Source: an uncultured Collinsella sp. | GTDB lineage: Bacteria > Actinomycetota > Coriobacteriia > Coriobacteriales > Coriobacteriaceae | NCBI GenBank assembly: GCA_900541145.1 | Contig: UQIH01000001.1 | Coordinates: forward strand, 124,001 to 188,000 | Reading direction: 5' to 3' | DNA length: 64,000 bases | Translations under genes and position numbers: made by a program | Part shown: positions 1 to 6,084 of the stretch, piece after piece | How positions within the stretch are numbered: position 1 is the stretch's first letter | How the letters are laid out: each line of letters starts with the position of its first letter | The notes under the pieces: model-generated | Seen by the model: the letters and a program-made list of their open reading frames with translations, nothing else | Databases searched by the model: none | What the model was told of the DNA's origin: nothing

Positions 1-1379
1 TCCACGCTTTCGGCGCCGTTGATGTTGAGGTTGCGCTCGTAGAAGACCGTGAGGGCGCGGATGGCACACATCACGTCGCGCACGCCGCCGGTCTCGTAGC
101 TCGAGTGCATGGCCAGCTGCGGCAGGCCCACGTCTACGGCGTGCATGCTCGCCTGCATGTTCGACAGGTTGCCCAGGGTGGAGCCGCCGGCCATATCACT
201 CTTGTTGGCGAAGGCCTGCGTGGGCACGTCGGCGTCATCGCAAATAGCCTGGAACACCGCGCGGCTAAAGGCATCGGTGCAGTAGTGCTGGTTGGCGGCT
301 TCCTTGATAACGATGCCGCCGTTGAGCACGACCTGGTTGCGGGCATCGCACTTCTCGGCGTGGTTGGGATGCACGGCATGCGCATTATCGCAGCTCACGA
401 GCATCGAGGCGGCAAGTGCGCGATGGTACGACTCGTCATCGAAGCCCAGCGATCCGTTAATGCGGCGCAGCGCATCGGCCAAGAACGTCGACATGGCTCC
501 CTGCTTGGTCTCGGAGCCAACCTCCTCGTTATCAAAGCAGCAGAAGACCGAGATATCGCGCGCGTTCTCAGCACCCAAAAATGCCTGCAGCGAGGTATAG
601 GCGCAGGCCAGGTCGTCGAGCTTGGGCGTCGAGATAAACTCGTCGGCCCAGCCCCAAATGCGCGCATCCTGACGATTGACCAGGAACAGATCGCGGCCCA
701 AAATTTGCTCGGGCTCAACGTCCAGCTCATCGGCAATCAGAGCGTCAAAATCTCCCTGCTTGAGTTCACCGGCGCTGATGAGCGGGCACAGGTCAACGGC
801 TCGGTTGGGAGCAAAGCTCTCGTTAACGCCACGGTTCATATGGATGGCAAGGCTCGGAATAATGGCAACCTCGCGCTCGGTGGTAAGCAGGCGGCTCTCA
901 ATACGGTCGCCCTCGCGCACCAGTACGCGGCCCGCGAGCGCCAGCGGACGATCGAACCAGGTGTAGTCGATCATGCCGCCGTAGGCCTCGGTGTTCAGAC
1001 GCAGCGTCTCGCCTGCGCCGTCGAGCTCGGGGACGGCCTTAACCTTAAACGTAGGCGAGTCGCTGTGCGACGCCGTCAGCTGAAAATGGTAGTCGCCGGC
1101 AACGCCGTCCTCGCCCCACGTCGCGGCCAGGTCCTCGCCCACCTTAAAGGCAACAACGCTCGAGGTGTTGCGCTGCGTGTAATAACGCCCGCCCGGTTCA
1201 ATGTCCCACGCCGCATTCTCGGGCAGGTAGGTAAAGCCCGCCTCGTCGAGCTCGGCCATAATGGTCGCTGCCGTATGGAACATGCTGGGGCATGCCTCGA
1301 TAAAGTCGATAAGGTCGTTGGCAGCCTCGATATCGTCGGCCGTCACGTGCGCGCGCTCGGGCGTTTCCTGATCCGTCAT
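1..1379 (-). CDS. M18 family aminopeptidase (3' end outside window)
   Basis: The visible 459 residues start at the ATG complementary to 1377-1379 and run off the left edge without a stop. The chain carries the metal-binding ASHSDSP segment near residue 104, the FDNEEVGS segment and the GGSTLGN segment near the C-terminus, all typical of M18 (aspartyl aminopeptidase-like) dinuclear metallopeptidases. These cytoplasmic enzymes trim N-terminal residues from peptides. The family is usually about 430-470 residues, so nearly the whole protein is present. It is transcribed leftward, divergently from the amide hydrolase at 1541. Family assignment is firm; substrate preference is not readable from the sequence. 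Confidence 0.9.
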   Translation of the reverse strand, partial: MTDQETPERAHVTADDIEAANDLIDFIEACPSMFHTAATIMAELDEAGFTYLPENAAWDIEPGGRYYTQRNTSSVVAFKVGEDLAATWGEDGVAGDYHFQLTASHSDSPTFKVKAVPELDGAGETLRLNTEAYGGMIDYTWFDRPLALAGRVLVREGDRIESRLLTTEREVAIIPSLAIHMNRGVNESFAPNRAVDLCPLISAGELKQGDFDALIADELDVEPEQILGRDLFLVNRQDARIWGWADEFISTPKLDDLACAYTSLQAFLGAENARDISVFCCFDNEEVGSETKQGAMSTFLADALRRINGSLGFDDESYHRALAASMLVSCDNAHAVHPNHAEKCDARNQVVLNGGIVIKEAANQHYCTDAFSRAVFQAICDDADVPTQAFANKSDMAGGSTLGNLSNMQASMHAVDVGLPQLAMHSSYETGGVRDVMCAIRALTVFYERNLNINGAESV

Positions 1380-1540
1380 GCTCTCCCCTTTCGCTGGGTT
1401 GATGGTCCCCTCCAGCATACCCCGCCACGCCAGCGCTGCACTCTTCATTCCGTGTTTAATCCCGCACCGCTCACCAAGTTGAGCCATCATGCCCGTGCAC
1501 CTTTTGCGACAATTACGCTAACAGGACGAGAGGAGCCGCC

Positions 1541-2626
1541 ATGAAGCCACGTAACATTGCCATCGCCTGCGGTGTCGCGGGAGTCGCCGTCAGCCTTGCC
1601 GCTGCCACCGGTATCGTTTATCACAAGCAAATCAAGTCCGCCGCGTCGCTCAAACGCTTGACCGGCTACGCGGATGGCTATGACCTGTACGCAATCGGCA
1701 TCGCCTACGACTACGATCTTGATCGCATCATCGCCGCTGGCGTGCGCGACGACCAGGCCTACATCGATGCCGTGGTAGCGCAGGTGCTGCCCGGTGTGCC
1801 GGTACATGTCCAGGCGCCCCAGTTTGCCTGCAGCGCTTTTGTCGCCGTAGATGCCGAAGGCCGCGTGCGCACCGGTCGCAATTACGACTTTAAAGACGAC
1901 ACCTCGGCGCTGCTGGTGCACAATCACCCACGCGGCGGCTATGCCTCCATCGGCTTTGCCGCCCTCAATAACCTGGGCGCCAACACTCCGCTTGACTCCG
2001 TCACCGGACGCGCCGCGGCGTTGATGGGCCCGTTTGCCCAGCTCGACGGTGTTAACGAATGCGGCGTGTCCATTGCCGTTCTCACCCTGGATTCCAAGCC
2101 CTGTGACCAGGACACGCAACGCCCCGCCATCAATACCTCGCTCGCCATCCGCCTGGTGCTCGACCGTGCCGCCACCACGCAAGAAGCTGTCGACCTGCTT
2201 TCCGCCTACGACATGCACGCCATGGCAGGACGCGATTACCACTTCTTTATCAACGACGCCGCCGGTGACGCGCGCGTAGTAGAGTGGGATCCGCACGATC
2301 CGGACCGCGCTTTCAAAGCGACTCCTGTACGCCAGGTTACGAACTTCTATGCCTGCTATGGCGACGAAGTGCTCCCCAACCAAAAGAATGACGAGCTGGG
2401 CCACGGCAAGGAGCGCGCCGTCGCAATCGCCGATGTCCTTGACGCCCATGTCGGTGCCCAGGACGAGGCAGTCGCTTGGAAGGCCCTGCGTGCCGCAGCG
2501 CAAGAGCCCAATCCGGAAGATATCACCAGCAACACGCAATGGTCGGTCGTCTTTGACAATACCGAACCCGCCGCCGCCATCACGCTGCGCCGCCACTGGG
2601 GCGACGTCAACGCCTTCGCACTGTAA
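1541..2626 (+). CDS. Linear amide C-N hydrolase (choloylglycine hydrolase / C45-like Ntn hydrolase)
   Basis: 361 residues. Residues 5-26 form a hydrophobic signal-anchor, so the enzyme probably faces outside the membrane. Cys97 in FACSAF followed by TGRNYDF is the arrangement of Ntn hydrolases of the choloylglycine/acyltransferase group, in which the Cys is the nucleophile; DGVNECGVS and NTSLAIRLVLD are further family blocks. The ATG follows GAGAGGAGCCGCC. Bile salt hydrolases normally start at the catalytic Cys after Met removal, whereas here about 96 residues and a membrane segment precede it, so bile-salt activity should not be assumed. It could cleave N-acyl amino acids, penicillin-like amides or other amides. 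Confidence 0.75.
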   Translation: MKPRNIAIACGVAGVAVSLAAATGIVYHKQIKSAASLKRLTGYADGYDLYAIGIAYDYDLDRIIAAGVRDDQAYIDAVVAQVLPGVPVHVQAPQFACSAFVAVDAEGRVRTGRNYDFKDDTSALLVHNHPRGGYASIGFAALNNLGANTPLDSVTGRAAALMGPFAQLDGVNECGVSIAVLTLDSKPCDQDTQRPAINTSLAIRLVLDRAATTQEAVDLLSAYDMHAMAGRDYHFFINDAAGDARVVEWDPHDPDRAFKATPVRQVTNFYACYGDEVLPNQKNDELGHGKERAVAIADVLDAHVGAQDEAVAWKALRAAAQEPNPEDITSNTQWSVVFDNTEPAAAITLRRHWGDVNAFAL

Positions 2627-2694
2627 GGAGACGCGTCCGTCGTCCTTACGCTCGCCTGACGTTGTTTACATTTCCATACGCTTGAGCTAATACG

Positions 2695-2729
2695 TTTTAC
2701 CCCCGCATCAACAGTGTGCGGGGGTAAAC
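2695..2729 (+). terminator. GC-rich hairpin between amide hydrolase and pfk
   Basis: The two arms, GTTTTACCCCCGCA and TGCGGGGGTAAAC, pair over about 13 bp around a short loop. It is 70 bp after the hydrolase stop and 37 bp before the pfk start. It fits a terminator of the upstream gene, but the run of T after the stem is poor, so a leader hairpin of pfk is also possible. Confidence 0.5.
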
Positions 2730-2766
2730 TTATGCGCATGTTATAACTTGCCCGGAAGGATTCACC

Positions 2767-3846
2767 ATGCTTAGGATCGGTCTTCTTACTAGTGGCGGCG
2801 ACTGCCAGGCGCTCAACGCCACCATGCGCGGCATTGTCAAAACGCTTATGACCAATAGCGAAGAGCCTATCGAGATTTATGGCTTTGAGGACGGCTATCA
2901 GGGCCTTATCTACAGCAGGTTCCGCGTCATGACGCCCGCCGATTTTAGCGGCATCCTCACCCGCGGCGGCACCATCCTGGGCACGAGCCGCACACCGTTC
3001 AAGCGTCTGGATACCCCCGAGGCCGATGGTGTCGAGAAGGTGCCGGCGATGGTCCACACCTATCATAAGCTGCAGCTCGACTGCCTGTTTATGCTGGGCG
3101 GTAACGGCTCCACCAAGACCGCCAACCGCCTGCGCGAAGAGGGCCTAAACGTTATCGCGCTGCCCAAGACCATCGATAACGACACCTGGGGCACCGAGCT
3201 GACGTTTGGCTTTACGAGCGCCATCGACGTCGCCACCAAGTGCATCGACGACATTCACACCACCGCTTCGAGCCACGGCCGCGTGTTCGTTATCGAGATT
3301 ATGGGCCACAAGGTTGGCTGGATTCCACTGTACGCCGGCGTCGCGGGCGGCGCGGATGTCATCCTGATTCCCGAGATCCCCTACGACATGGATAACGTCA
3401 TCAAGACCATCGAGCATCGCATGGAAACCGGCAGCCGCTTTACCATCGTGGCCGTCGCCGAGGGCGCTATTTCCAAGGAGGACGCGGCGCTGTCCAAGAA
3501 GGAGTACAAGAAGAAACTCGCCGAGCGCACGAGCCCGTCGATCGTCTACGACATCGCCAAGGAGATCGAGGCCAAGACCGGTCGCGAGACCCGCGTTGCC
3601 ATCCCCGGCCACACGCAGCGCGGCGGCCAGCCCGACGCCCAGGACCGCATCTTTGCGACCCAGTGCGGCGTCGAGGCCGCGCTTGGTTGCCTGCGCGGCG
3701 AGTTTGGCTACATGATCGCCCTGCGCGACGGCAAGATGTGCCATATGCCGCTCGAAGAGGTCGCCGGCAAGCTCAAGTATGTCGACCCCCAGAGCGACCT
3801 GGTGCGCGAGGCCAAGGCGTTGGGCATCAGCTTCGGCGACGAATAG
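2767..3846 (+). CDS. pfkA: 6-phosphofructokinase
   Basis: 359 residues; phosphorylates fructose 6-phosphate to fructose 1,6-bisphosphate in glycolysis, in the cytoplasm. Visible blocks are the N-terminal glycine loop LTSGGDCQALNA (7-18), FMLGGNGSTKTA (108-119), PKTIDNDTWGT (133-143) with the catalytic Asp, IEIMGHKVGW and PGHTQRGG. The residue that separates ATP from pyrophosphate users at E. coli position 104 is Gly114 here (ATP-like), while position 124 is Lys134 (pyrophosphate-like), a mixed signature. The glycine loop has CQA where most family members have APG. AAGGATTCACC precedes the ATG. The phosphoryl donor is probably ATP but is not proven. Confidence 0.92.
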   Translation: MLRIGLLTSGGDCQALNATMRGIVKTLMTNSEEPIEIYGFEDGYQGLIYSRFRVMTPADFSGILTRGGTILGTSRTPFKRLDTPEADGVEKVPAMVHTYHKLQLDCLFMLGGNGSTKTANRLREEGLNVIALPKTIDNDTWGTELTFGFTSAIDVATKCIDDIHTTASSHGRVFVIEIMGHKVGWIPLYAGVAGGADVILIPEIPYDMDNVIKTIEHRMETGSRFTIVAVAEGAISKEDAALSKKEYKKKLAERTSPSIVYDIAKEIEAKTGRETRVAIPGHTQRGGQPDAQDRIFATQCGVEAALGCLRGEFGYMIALRDGKMCHMPLEEVAGKLKYVDPQSDLVREAKALGISFGDE

Positions 3847-3869
3847 CCTCGGCCGAAATCCATCCCATC

Positions 3870-3967
3870 GGGCCCTCCGACCCCGCCCGACGTATTTCGA
3901 TTTGGCTCCTCCCTTGACTCCGTCAAAGGTCGCCAATCGAAATCGTCGGGCGGGGTCGGAAGGCCCT
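3870..3967. repeat. Long imperfect inverted repeat after pfkA
   Basis: The left arm from 3870 (GGGCCCTCCGACCCCGCC...) pairs with the right arm ending at 3967 over about 23 bp, continues with ATTTCGATT / AATCGAAAT, and encloses a smaller hairpin CCTTGAC-TCC-GTCAAAGG. It begins 24 bp after the pfkA stop. It is probably a 3' end structure or terminator-like element; no clear T-run follows. Confidence 0.7.
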
Positions 3968-4026
3968 GCGTTTACATACTCGCCGAGGTTATTCGTCTTC
4001 TTGCTGCGGGTGCCTGGTCTGAAATT

Positions 4027-4095
4027 AAGTTGCGGTGAAATAGTTCCTGCATAGCCCGCAAATGGCTGAAACTAGGAACTATTCCACCGCAACTT
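4027..4095. repeat. Inverted repeat, family B copy 1
   Basis: The left arm (4027-4048, AAGTTGCGGTGAAATAGTTCCT) and the right arm (4074-4095) are complementary at 21 of 22 positions around a 25-base loop. The end sequence TTGCGGTGAAATA / TATTCCACCGCAACTT recurs in a decayed form at 5250-5317, so this is a dispersed element rather than a one-off hairpin. It lies in the 433-bp gap between pfkA and the XRE gene. Confidence 0.7.
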
Positions 4096-4279
4096 ACTGA
4101 GTGGGGGCTCTTGGCTGCTACTTGCACTGACATTTGTCCTGAAATGGCTGGTCGTTAGGGGTTGCTACCGGTAGTTGCGGTAGGGTTGGGGCAGATTCTA
4201 ACTAGAAATGGTGGTCGCTACCGGTTGTTCTCGACATACTCGGCTCATTCAATTCGACCATCAAACGAAAGGAACCACC

Positions 4280-5200
4280 ATGGATCTTGCGATGGCGCAG
4301 CGGCTCGTTGATCGCCGCAAGGCTGCCGGGCTTTCTCAGGAGGCGCTTGCCGCCCAGCTGGGTGTAAGCCGCCAGGCTGTCAGTAAATGGGAGCGCAGCG
4401 AATCCTCGCCCGATACCGATAACCTTATTGCGCTCGCCGCGCTGTATGGCGTGTCGCTGGATGAGCTGTTGTATGGAGAGGCGGCCAACAATGCCGACGA
4501 TCTGGAGGACGGTAGCGCCAGCACCGAGACGGCGGATGTGGCTGGCGAGGCCGAGGATTCTGCCGAGAACGCCGATCGCAGCGATAAGCCACTTGTCGAT
4601 GTTTCCCTCGCGCGCGGCATCCACGTCATTGATCCCAATAAGGGCGAAGAAGTCCATGTTGGCTGGAGCGGCATCCATGTGATCAACGAGCGCAAGGGTG
4701 AAGAGGTCCATGTGGGGCCGGGCGGATTGCATATCGATACGCTTGAGGACGATGGACATAGTGTGCATACCAATGACGACGGCACCGTCACCATCGACGG
4801 CGAGACGTTTTCCAGCTGGAAGGAAGCACACGACAAGCTCGACCATCATGGCAAGCATTTCCACACCAAGGTCGGACGTACATGGAACAAATTCCCCTTC
4901 CCCGCGCTTGTCGCCCTCGCCTATCTAGTGCTCGGCATTATCTACGGCGCGTGGTCCATGGGGCTCTTCCTCGTCTTTTTGATTCCCATCTACTACGCGC
5001 TTGGCGACTTTATCGACCAACGCCATTTGTCAAAGCTCATTGAATGCGTCTATCCAGCAGCCGCCATTGCATGGTTTCTCTATATGTGGCTTTGCCTGGG
5101 GCAGCCCCATCCCGCATGGGCCATCCTCATCACGATTCCCGTCATCAAGGCGCTCATGCGCTGGTGCCGCAAGCAATGGAAGCACCGCAAACAGGCCTAA
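4280..5200 (+). CDS. XRE-family regulator with C-terminal membrane segments
   Basis: 306 residues from the ATG after AAAGGAACCACC (in-frame codons upstream lack such a site). Residues 5-60 are a Cro/CI-type helix-turn-helix (RRKAAGLSQEALAAQLGV, then RQAVSKWERSES). An acidic linker (68-105) follows, then an internal duplication, GIHVIDPNKGEEVHVGWS (113-130) and GIHVINERKGEEVHVGPG (131-148). Residues about 206-244 and 256-295 give four hydrophobic segments. It is therefore probably a membrane-anchored one-component regulator. The HVxG repeats resemble short beta-helical or sheet-forming motifs. Its targets and signal are unknown, and it has no operon partner in the same direction. Confidence 0.8.
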   Translation: MDLAMAQRLVDRRKAAGLSQEALAAQLGVSRQAVSKWERSESSPDTDNLIALAALYGVSLDELLYGEAANNADDLEDGSASTETADVAGEAEDSAENADRSDKPLVDVSLARGIHVIDPNKGEEVHVGWSGIHVINERKGEEVHVGPGGLHIDTLEDDGHSVHTNDDGTVTIDGETFSSWKEAHDKLDHHGKHFHTKVGRTWNKFPFPALVALAYLVLGIIYGAWSMGLFLVFLIPIYYALGDFIDQRHLSKLIECVYPAAAIAWFLYMWLCLGQPHPAWAILITIPVIKALMRWCRKQWKHRKQA

Positions 5201-5249
5201 ACCGCCCTAACCCACCAGCACCACTCATCCGGTACCGGCCGCCCCTTCC

Positions 5250-5317
5250 AAGCTGTGGTGGAATAGGGACTGTTTTGAGGCTCCAAAGCACCAAACAGTC
5301 CGTATATCATCGCAACT
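5250..5317. repeat. Inverted repeat, family B copy 2 (decayed)
   Basis: An outer pair (AAGCTGTGGTGGAATA with TATATCATCGCAACT) encloses the perfect arms GGACTGTTT / AAACAGTCC. Read on the minus strand, the ends match the element at 4027-4095 (AGTTGCG-TGA-ATA ... CTATTCCACC-CA), so the two are relatives. It lies 50 bp after the XRE gene stop. Confidence 0.55.
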
Positions 5318-5380
5318 AACAAGCAATTGGGTCAGTTCCGGCACGGAGATAAGCATTGAGCTGACCGCACGCCAAGAAAA

Positions 5381-5519
5381 GGGCCTATTTACTACGTTTA
5401 GCCCGAAGGGGCCAACCATGACCGCCTTTTCGAAAATCGACAGGCCTTCTACCTGCGGTTTTATTTTTCGTTTTCCCGGCATGGTTGAGGGTATCCAATT
5501 AAACGTAGTAGATAGGCCC
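5381..5519. repeat. Inverted repeat, family C copy 1
   Basis: The 20-base arms (5381-5400, GGGCCTATTTACTACGTTTA; right arm 5500-5519) pair with one mismatch. Inside, a second stem (CCAACCATG / CATGGTTGAGG) encloses the segment TCTACCTGCGGTTTTATT. That central segment recurs almost unchanged in the elements at 43398-43518 and 57391-57511, which have different arms. The 447-bp gap between 5201 and 5647 holds this and the element at 5250 and no gene that I can support. Confidence 0.7.
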
Positions 5520-5647
5520 GTTTTGTGGCATACAACCCATTCAAGCCCAATCTCGAAGGCTAAAGAGCGCCTCTCATCCACGCCTGCGAGCGAAAAGCAA
5601 ATAGAATGAAAGGCAAATGAAAAGCCCATTTGACGAGCGGAGGACAT

Positions 5648-5968
5648 ATGCGCGACGTAGCCGAAAGCGACTGGAAGCTGTTTAAGAAAATGCTTCCTCA
5701 ATGGCAAGAACGTTATATGGAAAAGCTCATCGGCCAGTACGTTGAGATACTGAATGGCGGCAGCGAAGCGTCCAGTAGATTTTGGGCACTAGAAGAGAGC
5801 CTCAATAGAGACAAGCTGTCCTCAGGCGTAATTGCAAACAACATTCGCCGCAGCACAATGCACCGCGAGATAGCCAATTTGCTTATCGACAGCGTGATCA
5901 CCCTTGACGACCTTGACGGTTTTACCGAGGACATTAAGAGCTATGCGCAACACTGGATTGGCCAGTAA
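5648..5968 (+). CDS. Conserved hypothetical small helical protein (~106 aa)
   Basis: 106 residues from the ATG after GCGGAGGACAT, which is a better site than the TTG 18 bp upstream. The chain is soluble and mostly helical: ESDWKLFKKMLPQWQERYMEKL at the start, then IRRSTMHREIANLLIDSVITLDDLDGF and a C-terminal helix ending in the last codon. It resembles short uncharacterised proteins of Firmicutes/Actinobacteria sometimes labelled 'multidrug transporter' without a membrane segment; no function can be given. It stands alone between repeat elements. Confidence 0.7.
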   Translation: MRDVAESDWKLFKKMLPQWQERYMEKLIGQYVEILNGGSEASSRFWALEESLNRDKLSSGVIANNIRRSTMHREIANLLIDSVITLDDLDGFTEDIKSYAQHWIGQ

Positions 5969-6001
5969 GAGCACCGAACGACAAACATCCCCAGCAAAAC
6001 G

Positions 6002-6043
6002 GGGCAAACGCCGGGCCACCTAATGGTTGTCCGGCGTTTGCCC
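6002..6043. terminator. Perfect hairpin after the small helical protein
   Basis: GGGCAAACGCCGG (6002-6014) pairs perfectly with CCGGCGTTTGCCC (6031-6043). The right arm is at the same time the start of the dispersed D repeat at 6033-6084. It lies between two convergent genes and probably ends transcription, though no T-run follows. Confidence 0.55.
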
Positions 6044-6084
6044 AGATAAAACCTGCCAAAATAAACCTGTCCCTTTTTGGCAGG
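6033..6084 (-). repeat. Dispersed ~52-bp repeat D, copy 1
   Basis: On the minus strand it reads CCTGCCAAAAAGGGACAGG, TTTATTTTGGCAGGTTTTAT, CTGGGCAAACGCC. The inner arms CCTGCCAAAA / TTTTGGCAGG form a 10-bp hairpin. It directly abuts the stop codon of the permease gene at 6085. Further copies are at 9612, 36478, 39626, 43303 and 57284. Confidence 0.85.

Noticed and set aside
105..1544. Long rightward open frame opposite the M18 aminopeptidase
   Set aside because: It is the antisense shadow of a clearly conserved peptidase gene; composition is Arg/Val/Gly-rich without domain motifs and it has no ribosome binding site.
5630..5647. TTG start 18 bp upstream for the small helical protein
   Set aside because: GGAGGACAT lies just before the ATG at 5648, which is the better start.
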